Notes: generated from the letters alone by a model not told the origin. Numbered from the stretch's first letter, positions 1 through 9,818 are shown. The stretch is DNA of 64,000 nucleotides from an uncultured Clostridia bacterium (GCA_944387375.1 CALXEQ010000001.1:188483-252482), one strand, 5' to 3'. A program made the numbers and translations.

Positions 1-54
1 TGGTAGCTTCCTAAATATAACTTATTTTTACGATTTTTTATCTATTTTAAATAA

Positions 55-798
55 TTAGTATGTATTATACTGTGAGTATATATTTCTTAATTGCTCACCT
101 ATGTCATAAGCTGTACCATCTTCTTGAATTACTAAAGCTGTATGTCCAGATCCAGCACCCATACCTCCTGCAATATAGGCAGTTACTATATCTACAACGT
201 TTTCTACTCCTTCTAGTTTTCCATAGCTTCTAAAATCATTATTCTTTATAGCATATGCAAGTGGCATGTATTCAACTGTTCCATCTTCCATCAAGAAAAG
301 TACACAATTTCCATAACCTGATTGCCCAGCTCCTAAGCAATATACATTTTGAATTTTTCTATCTCCAAATTCAATTTTGGGATTATATTCGTATTGTTCA
401 ACATCAAATGACATATCTCCTTCTAGTTTTCCTAAAGTAAAAAATACTGAATTATCATCTTGTAAAATAGCAGATACTCCTAGTGTTTCAGCTGTTCTTT
501 CTATTTCATAATAAAGACCACTATCATCTGTAAAGTTTTTGTTTACAACATTGAGTTCATCACTATATTTAAAAAATCTACTATATTCATCTACTTTTTC
601 TTCATTTTGAACTTGAGCGTCTTGTATTTGTAACTTTAGTTCTTCATTTTCTTGCTTTAATGCTTCATTTTCTTGTTGGGTTGTCTCTTCTTGTTTATTT
701 TGATTTAGTCCAAAATAAACTGCTGTTGAAGTAGCTGCAATGGTTGTAATAGTAAGCAGTACTATTATTAGTATTAATATATTTTTTGTTTTCTTCAT
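55..798 (-). CDS. Membrane-anchored coiled-coil protein, unknown function
   Basis: About 247 residues. The start is placed at the ATG whose codon ends at 798, because a GGAGGG box sits six bases before it; an upstream in-frame ATG at 819 has no such box. An N-terminal hydrophobic segment (about residues 6-28) follows two lysines and looks like a signal anchor. A Glu/Gln-rich coiled coil follows (about 30-62). The C-terminal half has two similar stretches ending in LFLMEDGTVEY and ALVIQEDGTAYDIG, which resemble RCC1-type beta-propeller blades (hydrophobic run, then DGT, then Y). There are too few for a full propeller, so the homology is only suggestive. It is probably exposed on the outer face of the membrane. 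It is divergent from dusB and no function is assigned. Confidence 0.7.
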   Translation of the reverse strand: MKKTKNILILIIVLLTITTIAATSTAVYFGLNQNKQEETTQQENEALKQENEELKLQIQDAQVQNEEKVDEYSRFFKYSDELNVVNKNFTDDSGLYYEIERTAETLGVSAILQDDNSVFFTLGKLEGDMSFDVEQYEYNPKIEFGDRKIQNVYCLGAGQSGYGNCVLFLMEDGTVEYMPLAYAIKNNDFRSYGKLEGVENVVDIVTAYIAGGMGAGSGHTALVIQEDGTAYDIGEQLRNIYSQYNTY

Positions 799-817
799 AT
801 ATATCCCTCCTACATAC

Positions 818-846
818 ATAATATATTATTTATATTAATTTTACAA
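818..846 (-). promoter_or_regulatory. Sigma-A type promoter for the minus-strand anchored protein
   Basis: Read on the minus strand, TTGTAA (841-846) and TATTAT (818-823) are separated by exactly 17 bases. The predicted start of transcription lies a few bases before the ribosome binding site of the gene ending at 55, giving a very short leader. Inferred from consensus only. Confidence 0.5.
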
Positions 847-947
847 GTTGAAAGGTAATTTTTATTATAGATTATTTGTAACTATATATCTGTTGATTTT
901 TACACTAAAATATAGTAATATATTATATGGAAAGAAAGAGGATATTA

Positions 948-1943
948 ATGTTAAGAAATTACATAAAAAAGATTAAAATTGGAAATATAGAAGTAGAAAA
1001 CAATGTATTTTTAGCACCTATGGCGGGTGTTACAGATATATCATTTAGAAAAATATGCAGAAAATTTGGACCCGGACTTACTTATACAGAGATGGCAAGT
1101 ACAAAGGCAATGGAATTTGGTAGCGATAAAACAGAAAAGATAATTCAAATTATGAGTGATGAAAGACCATCTATTGTTCAAATTTTTGGCAGTGATAAAG
1201 ATACAATTAGAAAAACAATTGAAAAACTAAACCAACAAGAAGATATAGATATAATAGATATAAATATGGGATGTCCAGCTCCAAAACTCGTAAAAAATGG
1301 AGATGGAGCAGGATTACTTCTTGATTTAAAAAAAGTAGAAGAAATAATAAAGGAAGCAACAAGTGTGTCTAAAAAACCTATAACTGTAAAAACTCGAAAA
1401 GGATTTAATGATGATATAATTACTGCTGTAGAAGTTGCAAAAATTTGTGAGAAGTATGGTGTTGCAATGATTACTATTCATGGCAGAACTAGGGAACAGT
1501 ATTATAGTGGCGTAGCAGATTTAGATATAATAAAAAAAGTAAAAGAAAGTGTAAAAATTCCTGTTATAGGAAATGGAGATATAACAGATGTAGAAAGTGC
1601 TAAGAAAATGTTTGAGTATACAGGTTGTGATGGAATTATGATAGCTAGAGGTGCACAAGGAAATCCTTGGATATTTAAGAGTATATTAGATGGAAAAGAT
1701 TATGTACCATCTTATGAAGAAAGACTTCAAATAATACTTGAACATATAAGATATGAACTTGAAAATGAAGAAAATAAAAAAAATGCAGTATTTAAAATGA
1801 GAAAGCACATTGCTTGGTATTTAAAAAGTTTACCAAATAGTACATATGTAAAAGATAAAATAAATAGAGAAGAAGATATAGAGAAAGTTATACAGTTACT
1901 TAAAGAATATTTTAAACTTCTGGAGGAAAAACGTGATAAGTAA
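948..1943 (+). CDS. dusB: tRNA-dihydrouridine synthase (DusB type)
   Basis: An FMN enzyme reducing uridine to dihydrouridine in the tRNA D-loop. About 331 residues, normal for the family. Family motifs are visible: APMAGVTD near the N-terminus, NMGCPAPK with the catalytic cysteine, the GRTREQYYSG block, GNGDI, and ARGAQGNPW for phosphate and flavin contact. I prefer the ATG at 948, preceded by AAAGAGG at six bases, over an upstream ATG at 927. It is first in a tightly packed plus-strand run through the mre genes and overlaps the next gene by 11 bases, so translation is probably coupled. Confidence 0.93.
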   Translation: MLRNYIKKIKIGNIEVENNVFLAPMAGVTDISFRKICRKFGPGLTYTEMASTKAMEFGSDKTEKIIQIMSDERPSIVQIFGSDKDTIRKTIEKLNQQEDIDIIDINMGCPAPKLVKNGDGAGLLLDLKKVEEIIKEATSVSKKPITVKTRKGFNDDIITAVEVAKICEKYGVAMITIHGRTREQYYSGVADLDIIKKVKESVKIPVIGNGDITDVESAKKMFEYTGCDGIMIARGAQGNPWIFKSILDGKDYVPSYEERLQIILEHIRYELENEENKKNAVFKMRKHIAWYLKSLPNSTYVKDKINREEDIEKVIQLLKEYFKLLEEKRDK

Positions 1944-2730
1944 AATAGAAAAACAATCTATATTATTAAATATAAAAACTAAAGAAGAAAAGATGAAAAT
2001 ATCTAATATAATAGATAAATACAATAAAAGTGAAATTGCATCTAAAGTAGTTAGTACTAATTTTTTAGATTTAAATGAAAGAAATGTTGCTACTCGTATA
2101 CTAAATAGAGAAAATATTAGATATGAAGTGTATCTTCCTAATTCTTATTGCGAAAAATGTATTATTTTGTTTATTCCAAATTTTATACAAAGTGTTGAAT
2201 ATCAAGAATATATATCTTGTATAAAAATTGAATGTGCTAATTTTTCTAAGCTTAGGCATAAAGATTTCATGGGTAGTATATATTCTCTTGGAGTAAAAAA
2301 TGAGTATATTGGAGATATATTTTTGGTAGATAATGCATGTTATGTTTTTGTTATAAAGACAATAGAAAAATATATATTAGATAATTTATTTAAAGTGTCA
2401 AATCAAAATGTAGAATGTAAAAGTTTAAGTTTAAATGATAAAGAATTGGACAAGTTAAAAATTGATTATATAAAAAAAGAATATATTATTCCCTCAAGAA
2501 GAATAGATGCACTTTTAAGTGAAGTATATAATATTAGTAGAAAAAAAGTAAAAGAAAAAATAATGGCAAAAGATTTATATATAAATTCAAAAGAGTGTAC
2601 TGATGCGTCTTTTGAGTTTTATGAAAATGATATTGTATCATTTAAAAGATGTGGAAAATTTAAGGTTGGTAATGAGTTAAGAAAAACAAAGAGTGGAAAT
2701 ATTTGCATAGAAATAAATAGATATAAATAA
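1933..2730 (+). CDS. ylmH: YlmH-like S4-domain RNA-binding protein
   Basis: 265 residues, close to the usual YlmH length. Start is GTG with GGAGG six bases upstream, inside the end of dusB. The C-terminal part (about residues 183-245) has an S4 RNA-binding fold signature: the RRIDALLS helix, KVKEKI, and a short beta turn ending in GKFKVG. YlmH-family proteins sit in division/shape clusters of Firmicutes and have been tied to ribosome-associated quality control (RqcP2). That role is family knowledge, not visible here. It lies between dusB and mtaB, a context of tRNA and ribosome maintenance. Confidence 0.8.
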   Translation: MISKIEKQSILLNIKTKEEKMKISNIIDKYNKSEIASKVVSTNFLDLNERNVATRILNRENIRYEVYLPNSYCEKCIILFIPNFIQSVEYQEYISCIKIECANFSKLRHKDFMGSIYSLGVKNEYIGDIFLVDNACYVFVIKTIEKYILDNLFKVSNQNVECKSLSLNDKELDKLKIDYIKKEYIIPSRRIDALLSEVYNISRKKVKEKIMAKDLYINSKECTDASFEFYENDIVSFKRCGKFKVGNELRKTKSGNICIEINRYK

Positions 2731-2740
2731 GGAGAATATA

Positions 2741-4027
2741 ATGAAAGTAGCGTTTTATACACTTGGATGTAAAGTGAATCAATATGAGACAGATTTAATG
2801 ATAAAGAAATTTAAAGATAATGGATATACTATTTGTGATTTTGAAAATATAGCAGATATATATGTTGTAAATTCATGTAGTGTAACAAATCTTTCAACTA
2901 GAAAAAGTAGACAATATTTAAGTAGAGCAAAGTCAAAGGGTGGTATAGTTGTACTTGCTGGGTGCTATTCTCAAGAAATATTAGGAGATAAAGAATTAAA
3001 AAATGTAGATATAGTAATTGGAAATCAGGAAAAAAATGATATAGTTGAAATAGTAGAAAAATATATAAATGAAAATAATAAAAAAGTAACATATAAGGTA
3101 AGTGAAATAGCTAAAGCAAAAAGATATATCCAAACAGGAATGTTAACACAAGGTATACAAGTAAGAGAAAGCGTTAAAATAGAGGATGGATGTAATAATT
3201 TTTGTACTTATTGTATTATTCCATATGTAAGAGGAAGAGTAAGAAGTAGAAATATAGAAAAAATAGAAGAAGAAGTAAAAGAACTTGTAAAATCTGGAGT
3301 AGGAGAGATTGTTTTAGTTGGAATAGAGATTGCATCATATGGAAAAGATTTAGAAGAAAATATAGATTTAATCAATGTGATAGAGAGAATTAATAAAATT
3401 AAAGATTTAAAAAGAATAAGACTTGGATCAATAGAACCACGAATTCTTACAAAAGAAAATATAATAAGAATGTCTAAATGTGAAAAGCTATGTCCTCATT
3501 TTCATTTATCTGTTCAAAGTTTAGATAATAATGTATTAAAGAGGATGAATAGAAAATATACACGAGAAGATATATTTGAAATTGTAGATAATATAAGAAA
3601 ATATTTTAAAAATCCTGCTTTTACATGTGACATAATTGTTGGGTTTCCAGGAGAAAGTGATGAAGAATTTAAAAATACAATTGAAGGGGTAAAAAAAGTT
3701 GCTTTTTATGAAGTACATGCTTTTAAGTATTCTAAAAGAAAGTGGACTTTAGCTGCTAAAATGGAAGATCAGATTGACGGTAACATTGCTCAAAAAAGAA
3801 GTGAGATTTTAATTAGTACAGCATTAGAACTTAAAAATAATTATATAAATAAAGAATTAGAAAAAAAAGAAAAAATATTAATTGAATCTAAAAAAGATGG
3901 ATATCTGTATGGTTATACCCCTAATTATATAATGGTAAGAATAAAGTCAGATGAGGACTTGATTGGAAAAGAAATAGAAGTTACTTTAAAAGAAATTCAA
4001 AAAGATGTAGTTGATGCAATAAAATAA
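2741..4027 (+). CDS. mtaB: tRNA t6A37 methylthiotransferase MtaB
   Basis: 428 residues. A radical-SAM enzyme that converts t6A37 to ms2t6A37 in tRNA reading ANN codons. The N-terminal methylthiotransferase domain carries three cysteines for one iron-sulfur cluster (Cys10, Cys46, Cys75). The radical SAM motif CNNFCTYC gives Cys151, Cys155 and Cys158 for the second cluster. The C-terminal 60 residues are the expected TRAM RNA-binding domain. MtaB is preferred over MiaB because of the start (TLGCKVNQYETD) and the overall length. RBS AAGGAG precedes the ATG. It follows ylmH by 10 bases. Confidence 0.93.
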   Translation: MKVAFYTLGCKVNQYETDLMIKKFKDNGYTICDFENIADIYVVNSCSVTNLSTRKSRQYLSRAKSKGGIVVLAGCYSQEILGDKELKNVDIVIGNQEKNDIVEIVEKYINENNKKVTYKVSEIAKAKRYIQTGMLTQGIQVRESVKIEDGCNNFCTYCIIPYVRGRVRSRNIEKIEEEVKELVKSGVGEIVLVGIEIASYGKDLEENIDLINVIERINKIKDLKRIRLGSIEPRILTKENIIRMSKCEKLCPHFHLSVQSLDNNVLKRMNRKYTREDIFEIVDNIRKYFKNPAFTCDIIVGFPGESDEEFKNTIEGVKKVAFYEVHAFKYSKRKWTLAAKMEDQIDGNIAQKRSEILISTALELKNNYINKELEKKEKILIESKKDGYLYGYTPNYIMVRIKSDEDLIGKEIEVTLKEIQKDVVDAIK

Positions 4028-4092
4028 TATATTACTTGAAAAATGGTAAAAAAAGTTATATAATTTGTCTAGATTGTTTGGAGGAAAGATAT

Positions 4093-4353
4093 ATGAGAAA
4101 AGCAATGATAATTATATTTTGTGCTTTAGGACTGATCGTGGGAGTAATTGTAGGAGAGCAAATGGCTTCTGTAAACTTTTTAAGTTGGCTTGCACTTGGT
4201 GGGCAAATTGGCTTTAGTGAACCTGTTGTTTTAGACTTAAATGTTATTGAGTTAACACTTGGATTTTGGTGCAAAATAAATATAGGTGGAGTAATTGGAC
4301 TTATTGTATTTGCATTTATATCAAAATGGCTAACAAAATGGTTAAAGATATAA
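4093..4353 (+). CDS. DUF4321 small membrane protein
   Basis: 86 residues. I start it at the ATG at 4093, seven bases or so after TTGGAGG, and not at an in-frame ATG at 4036 that would add a hydrophilic stretch without an RBS. It has a first hydrophobic helix, a central loop with SWLALG and the pattern LDLNVIELTLGF, and a last helix. This matches what I know of DUF4321, a clostridial family of unknown function often next to mreB. It sits 30 bases before mreB, so a role in cell-shape or wall synthesis is plausible but unproven. Confidence 0.75.
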   Translation: MRKAMIIIFCALGLIVGVIVGEQMASVNFLSWLALGGQIGFSEPVVLDLNVIELTLGFWCKINIGGVIGLIVFAFISKWLTKWLKI

Positions 4354-4383
4354 AAAGTAGCACAATATAAAAAGGAGAGGAAT

Positions 4384-5400
4384 ATGAAAGCAGTATCAAG
4401 AGAAATAGGAATAGATTTAGGAACATCATGTACAAGAATAAATGTAAGGGGTAGGGGAATAGTTTTATCTGAGCCCACAGTTGTTGCAATAAATAGAGTA
4501 ACAGGAGAAATACTTGCAGTTGGAAATCAGGCAAAAGAAATGCTTGGAAGAACACCAGATAATATAATGGCAGTAAAGCCATTAAAAGATGGAATAATAG
4601 CAGATTTTGAAGCAACTAGAATGTTAATTCAAAATTTAATATCTAGAGTTGTACCTAAAAGTCTATTTTATAAACCCAAAATTGTAATAACAATTCCATC
4701 AAAGATAACAGATGTTGAAGAAAGAGCAGTAGAAGGTGTGGCATATGGAACAGGCGCTAAAGCAGTATTTTTAATGGAAGAAGTTATGGCAGCTGCAATT
4801 GGTGCAGGACTGGAAATAGAAAAGCCAGAAGGATGTATGATAGTAGATATAGGGGGTGGTACATCTGAGATGGCAGTTTTATCTTTAGGTGGTATTGTAT
4901 CAGAAAACTCAGTTAAAGTTGCAGGAGATAAATTTGATAGAGATATAGTAGAGTATATAAGAACAAAACACAATGTGCTAATTGGAGAAAATGAAGCAGA
5001 AGAAATAAAAATACAAATAGGGTCTGCAAGTGCTGCTATGACAGAAGAAAAAATGAGTGTAAAGGGTAGAAATCTGTCTACAGGATTACCAGAAACTGTA
5101 ACAGTCTCTACATTTGATGTAAATTTAGCAATAAAATCATCACTTGAGACAATTTTAAAAGCTATAAAGCTTACATTAGAAAATACTCCTCCTGAGCTTT
5201 CATCAGATGTTATGAGCAAAGGAATAGTATTATGTGGTGGCGGAGCATTACTTAAAAATATAGATAGATATATTTCAGAGCAAACAGGGATTCCTGTATT
5301 TATATCTGATTCACCAACAGAGTGCGTTGCAAGAGGTGTTGGTACTGCATTAGATAATATAGAAGTGCTAAAAAAAGCAGTGAAAACAAAAAAAGGATAG
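4384..5400 (+). CDS. mreB: Rod shape-determining protein MreB
   Basis: 338 residues. A bacterial actin that forms membrane-bound filaments guiding lateral wall synthesis. Actin-fold ATP-binding motifs are visible: IGIDLGTSCTRI near the N-terminus (phosphate 1), IVDIGGGTSE (phosphate 2) and LCGGGALL (adenosine). An AAAGGAGAGG box precedes the ATG. It is followed at 6 bases by mreC, then mreD and PBP2, the classical elongasome order. Confidence 0.96.
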   Translation: MKAVSREIGIDLGTSCTRINVRGRGIVLSEPTVVAINRVTGEILAVGNQAKEMLGRTPDNIMAVKPLKDGIIADFEATRMLIQNLISRVVPKSLFYKPKIVITIPSKITDVEERAVEGVAYGTGAKAVFLMEEVMAAAIGAGLEIEKPEGCMIVDIGGGTSEMAVLSLGGIVSENSVKVAGDKFDRDIVEYIRTKHNVLIGENEAEEIKIQIGSASAAMTEEKMSVKGRNLSTGLPETVTVSTFDVNLAIKSSLETILKAIKLTLENTPPELSSDVMSKGIVLCGGGALLKNIDRYISEQTGIPVFISDSPTECVARGVGTALDNIEVLKKAVKTKKG

Positions 5401-5405
5401 AGTAA

Positions 5406-6251
5406 ATGGATTATAGATATGATTTTTCAAATAATAAAGAAAAGAATAAGAAGAAGATAATATTTATTATAATATTTTCTATATTTGTTATAATGTTTGT
5501 GGCTTTTTTCTTTAGAAATAGTAGCAATGGGGTAGTTGCAAGTATTTCTGGGATAGTTGCAAAGCCTATAACTTTTGTGTATGAATCTTTTAATAATTTA
5601 TTTAACAATATATCTAAAAAATTTGGAGATATAGAACAAGTTCAACAAGAAAATGAACAGTTAAGACAAGAAAATGAAAATTTGAAGTTACAAATTTTAG
5701 AATCTCAAAAAATATTAGATGAAAATACTACATTAAAAGAAATGTTAAATATACAAAAAGAGTATCAGCATTTTGAGCTTGTTATGGGAAATATTATATA
5801 TAGAGAACATGATAATTGGACACAGACATTTACTATAGATGTAGGGGAAAATGATGGGATAAAGCAAAATCAAGCAGTTGTTCATAAAGATGGACTTGTA
5901 GGATATATATCTAGTGTGACACAAGATAGTGCTACTGTAACAACTATCTTAGACCCATCTGCATCTGTAAGTGTAAATATAAGTACAATAAATGAGCCTG
6001 CGGTATTAAATGGAGATTTAGAATTAAAATCAAGTAATAGATTAAGACTTACATATATACCACTTGATACTGAGGTGTCTGTCTCAGATATGCTTTATAC
6101 ATCTGGAATTGGAGCTATGTATCCAAGTTCTATTCCAGTAGGTAGAATTGTAGAAATAGTAAATAATAAGAATGATGTAAATAGATATGCATTAGTAGAG
6201 CCATGTGTAAATATTAGTAAAATTTCTGAAGTTGCAGTTATAACAAATTAG
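5406..6251 (+). CDS. mreC: Rod shape-determining protein MreC
   Basis: 281 residues. An elongasome scaffold with a short cytoplasmic tail rich in lysine, one membrane helix (about residues 17-38), a long coiled coil (about 70-115) that drives dimerisation, and a two-lobed extracellular beta domain. The GENDGIKQNQAVV stretch followed by DGLVGYI is typical of the family. It lies directly between mreB and mreD. Confidence 0.93.
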   Translation: MDYRYDFSNNKEKNKKKIIFIIIFSIFVIMFVAFFFRNSSNGVVASISGIVAKPITFVYESFNNLFNNISKKFGDIEQVQQENEQLRQENENLKLQILESQKILDENTTLKEMLNIQKEYQHFELVMGNIIYREHDNWTQTFTIDVGENDGIKQNQAVVHKDGLVGYISSVTQDSATVTTILDPSASVSVNISTINEPAVLNGDLELKSSNRLRLTYIPLDTEVSVSDMLYTSGIGAMYPSSIPVGRIVEIVNNKNDVNRYALVEPCVNISKISEVAVITN

Positions 6252-6259
6252 GTGATGTA

Positions 6260-6775
6260 ATGAAAAATTTTCTAAAAGGATTGTGTATATTAGTTTTATT
6301 TATTATAGCTCTATTTATACAATTATTTGTATTTAATAATATGGAACTTTTTGGCGTAAAGCCGAATTTAATACTTATTTGTGTAATAGTAGTTGGATTA
6401 TATACTAATATTTATAGCTCTACAATATTTTCTTTTTTAGTAGGTATTATAGTCGACTTACTTTTTGGTAGTGGAGGTATGTTTATAATATCTTATACTG
6501 CTATAGGTATGCTTCTTGGATATATAAGCGGAGACTATATGAAAGAAAATTATTTGTCTATAATACTTATAACTGCTATTAGTGTTACATTGTTTGAAGT
6601 AGTTGAGTATGTACAAAGCATGATAATATTATCTAAATATATAAGCTTTCTTTTCTTAATTAAGCAAGTTATATTAAGTATATTATTAAATACGGTTTTA
6701 GTATTTATAATTTGTTTTATTTTTGGAAAAATAATAGGACTTATAGATAAAAAACAAAATAAATTATATTGGTAA
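6260..6775 (+). CDS. mreD: Rod shape-determining protein MreD
   Basis: 171 residues, almost wholly hydrophobic, with about five to six membrane helices and a conserved KPNLILI motif at the end of the first loop, as in MreD. It follows mreC by 8 bases and precedes PBP2. MreD is a membrane partner of MreC in the elongasome. RBS AGGTGATGT. Confidence 0.9.
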   Translation: MKNFLKGLCILVLFIIALFIQLFVFNNMELFGVKPNLILICVIVVGLYTNIYSSTIFSFLVGIIVDLLFGSGGMFIISYTAIGMLLGYISGDYMKENYLSIILITAISVTLFEVVEYVQSMIILSKYISFLFLIKQVILSILLNTVLVFIICFIFGKIIGLIDKKQNKLYW

Positions 6776-6791
6776 AAAAGGAGGGCATGAG

Positions 6792-8903
6792 TTGGAATTT
6801 TTTAAATCGAAGTTTGAAAAAATTAGTAACGTATTAGAAAATAGAGAGCTTGTGCTTTCTTTTATTTTAATAGTAATCTCTATAATATTTATTTTTCAAC
6901 TTTTTAATTTACAAATAATAAATGGCGCTTCATATCGTGAACAAGCAGAAAATAAAATCGTAAGAACAGAAACTGTTTCTGCTTCAAGAGGGGAAATTTA
7001 TGATAGAAATGGAGTATTACTTGCCACAAATAAGCTTACATATAATTTGGAGCTTTATAGAACAAAAGTAGATACTTCACTTACCAATAGCTCTATAGTA
7101 GAGCTTGTAAATATTTTAACTTCTAATGGGGACGATGTTTATTCTACTTTTCCAATAAATGCTACACAAGATAATTTTTCAGATGAATATTTAAATGATA
7201 ATGATTTAAGAGTGGAATTTTTAGAAAATATAGATCTTAGTGCTGATGCTACATTTGAAGATGTAATAAATTATTATGGTGAACTTTATGGCGCACAAGA
7301 TTATAACTATGAGGATAAAATAAAAATAATAAAAGTAAAATATGAAGCAAATTTAAATGGATATTCATTATTTAATAGTGCTATTATTGCCAAAAATATA
7401 TCTAAAAATTCAGTTGCACAAATTGAAGAATTAAAAAGTAGACTATATGGTATAAATATAGTATCTGTTCCACAAAGATATTATGTTTCAGATACTTTTG
7501 CGTGTCATATATTAGGATATGTAAGTAAAATTAGTAATGATGAGTATAATAATTTAAAAGAAAACGGATATACAATAAATAGTATGATAGGTAAATCTGG
7601 TGTGGAAGAGTCAATGGAGATATATCTAAAAGGACAAGATGGAGAAAAAAAGGTTGTAACAGACTCTAATGGAAATGTTACATCAGAGGCAGTTACTAAA
7701 GAGGCAGTATCTGGTAATAATGTAACTCTTACTATAGATTATAGGATACAACAAGTAGTAGAAACTGCTTTACAAAATACACTACAAAATTTACAAAATG
7801 GCACCTCAACAGGTGAACCTATACCAGAGGCAAAGGCGGGAAGTTGTGTAGTATTAGATGTAGAGACAGGAGAGGTACTTGCAATGGCAAGTTATCCAAC
7901 ATATAATATAAATAGTTTTGTAGATGGTATAAGTACACAGGAATGGAACTCTTTAATGGAAGATGAGCAAAATCCGATGTTTAATAGAGCAATATCTGGT
8001 ACTTATTCGCCAGGATCTACATATAAAATGTTAGTTGGAATGGCAGGTCTTGCATCTGGTGGGATAACAGTAGACGAACTTTATACAGATCCAGGAGTAT
8101 ATCCATATTCATATAATCCTAAATGTTGGATTTATACTGCACATAATACAACACATGGAACAATTAATTTAACTGGTGCAATAAAGGGATCATGTAATTG
8201 TTATTTTTATGAAGTGGGAAGAAGAATTGGAATATCTCAGATAGTAGAATGGGCTAAAAATTTCGGACTTGGACAAAAGACTGGAATTGAGCTTTTAGGA
8301 GAGGCTTCAGGAAATATAGCAGGAGAAAATCAAGATGGATGGTCATTAGGTGATACTTTATCTGCTTCAATTGGTCAGTCAACAAATTTATTTACACCAC
8401 TACAGCTTGCAAATTATATATCTACAATTGCAAATGGTGGAACACTAAATAAGGTATCATTAATAAAAAATGTTGGAAATGATGTAACATCTATATTACT
8501 TAGTCAAATAGCAGAATATATGAAAGAGTTTACTGGAGTAGATTTTGAAACCAAATCTCTTGATATAAGTCAATATATTAATCCTATAAAAGAAGGAATG
8601 TATGCTGTTACAACAGAAACTGGTGGTACAGCTGCAGACATATTTGCAGATAGTAATGTAGAAGTCGCAGGAAAAACAGGAACAGCACAAGTTTCAAGTG
8701 GAGCAAATAATGCAATTTTTGTTGGTTTTGCACCATATGATAAACCTAAAATTGCTGTTGTTGCAGTAGTAGAACATGGAGATGAAGGTTATTATTTAGC
8801 ACCAATGGTAAAAGAAATTACAAATGAATATTTTAATATTTATACAAGTGATGCTCAAATGGAAAGATCACAAGAAATAGTGGAAAATAGAATAGAATTT
8901 TAA
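6792..8903 (+). CDS. mrdA: Penicillin-binding protein 2, elongasome transpeptidase
   Basis: 703 residues, TTG start seven bases after AAGGAGGG; the nearby ATG at 6787 is out of frame. One membrane helix near residues 20-42, then the dimerisation domain (SRGEIYDRNG), then the transpeptidase domain. Catalytic motifs: SPGSTYK (nucleophile serine near residue 407), SCN (about 467) and KTGTAQ (about 627). It cross-links new peptidoglycan during elongation, working with a RodA polymerase not seen here. A terminator follows directly, closing the dusB-PBP2 run. Confidence 0.93.
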   Translation: MEFFKSKFEKISNVLENRELVLSFILIVISIIFIFQLFNLQIINGASYREQAENKIVRTETVSASRGEIYDRNGVLLATNKLTYNLELYRTKVDTSLTNSSIVELVNILTSNGDDVYSTFPINATQDNFSDEYLNDNDLRVEFLENIDLSADATFEDVINYYGELYGAQDYNYEDKIKIIKVKYEANLNGYSLFNSAIIAKNISKNSVAQIEELKSRLYGINIVSVPQRYYVSDTFACHILGYVSKISNDEYNNLKENGYTINSMIGKSGVEESMEIYLKGQDGEKKVVTDSNGNVTSEAVTKEAVSGNNVTLTIDYRIQQVVETALQNTLQNLQNGTSTGEPIPEAKAGSCVVLDVETGEVLAMASYPTYNINSFVDGISTQEWNSLMEDEQNPMFNRAISGTYSPGSTYKMLVGMAGLASGGITVDELYTDPGVYPYSYNPKCWIYTAHNTTHGTINLTGAIKGSCNCYFYEVGRRIGISQIVEWAKNFGLGQKTGIELLGEASGNIAGENQDGWSLGDTLSASIGQSTNLFTPLQLANYISTIANGGTLNKVSLIKNVGNDVTSILLSQIAEYMKEFTGVDFETKSLDISQYINPIKEGMYAVTTETGGTAADIFADSNVEVAGKTGTAQVSSGANNAIFVGFAPYDKPKIAVVAVVEHGDEGYYLAPMVKEITNEYFNIYTSDAQMERSQEIVENRIEF

Positions 8904-8935
8904 GGCTAATGTTAAATTTACATTAGCTTTTATTT
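8902..8935 (+). terminator. Intrinsic terminator after the elongasome operon
   Basis: An 11-bp stem (8902-8912 with 8920-8930, one G-T pair) with a seven-base loop and a T-rich tail. It overlaps the stop codon of the PBP2 gene. Confidence 0.75.
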
Positions 8936-9011
8936 CTTTTATATTATTTTTATGTTTTAAATTAAAAATTTAATTTTTATATGATATAATTTATATAAAG
9001 TGAGGTGCGAT

Positions 9012-9818
9012 ATGGAAAATAAATTGATTCTTTCATTATATGTAAAAAAATTAGAAGGATTAGATTTAAATATTGTTTTTGATATAATAAATTTGTATGG
9101 TAACTCAAATATTGATGGAGTAGAAATTAATACTGATGATTTAGATATATTAAAGAAATGTTCAATTTTATGTAAAAAAAACAAGTTGAAATTTATGTGT
9201 CATATGCCACTTAAAACTCTGAGCGAATCTGAAGTTATAAAGTATCTTAATTGTTTAAATGATATATCTAAAACATTAAGATATAATATTAATGCTGTTT
9301 TTCATAGCTTAAACAATAATAAAAATATAAACGAAGATATTGAAGAAACATCTTCATTTATGGAAAATGTATTATTGTATGTTAAAAAATATAAATTAAA
9401 TGTAACTATATCATTAGAGAATTTAAATAGAAAAAAAGGAGAGAAAAGAATAAATTTAAATCTAATAGATAACATTTTAAATAGATTTGAAGATATACGA
9501 TTTACATATGATATAGGGCATGATCTATATGACAATAAAAAGGTTTCAAGCTTATCTACATTACAAAAAATAAAATTAAATGATGTTCATATTCATAGTG
9601 TTGTAAATTCAAAAGATCATAATATAATAAATGATAGTTCAAATGATATAGATCAAATTAAACTTGCGCTTTATAATTTAAAAAATATAAATTATAAAGG
9701 ACCTATAGTATTAGAGTATGCCATAGATAATATACCGGGGGAAAAAATAGAAGAAAAAATTATAAATTTAGTGAAATCATTTGATTATTTTAAAAATCAA
9801 ATAATTAAAAATATTTAG
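9012..9818 (+). CDS. Sugar phosphate isomerase/epimerase-like TIM-barrel protein
   Basis: About 268 residues, starting at the ATG at 9012 behind GAGGTG; an in-frame GTG at 9000 lies inside that box. It resembles the xylose-isomerase-like / AP endonuclease 2 family. Candidate metal ligands fall in the expected order: Glu in ISLENL, Asp and His in YDIGHD, the HIH of NDVHIHS, and Glu in VLEYA. These sites usually bind two or three divalent metals. Substrate is unknown; DNA repair (endonuclease IV) is less likely because the protein lacks that family's longer motifs. A TATAAT box lies at 8985-8990. It may stand alone, as a terminator follows. Confidence 0.7.
   Translation: MENKLILSLYVKKLEGLDLNIVFDIINLYGNSNIDGVEINTDDLDILKKCSILCKKNKLKFMCHMPLKTLSESEVIKYLNCLNDISKTLRYNINAVFHSLNNNKNINEDIEETSSFMENVLLYVKKYKLNVTISLENLNRKKGEKRINLNLIDNILNRFEDIRFTYDIGHDLYDNKKVSSLSTLQKIKLNDVHIHSVVNSKDHNIINDSSNDIDQIKLALYNLKNINYKGPIVLEYAIDNIPGEKIEEKIINLVKSFDYFKNQIIKNI

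Noticed and set aside
55-798. Lipoprotein
   Set aside because: The N-terminal hydrophobic segment has no cysteine in a lipobox position.
4668-5219. A 183-codon open frame antisense to mreB
   Set aside because: It lies wholly inside a well-conserved gene, has no good RBS, and its length reflects codon use on the other strand.
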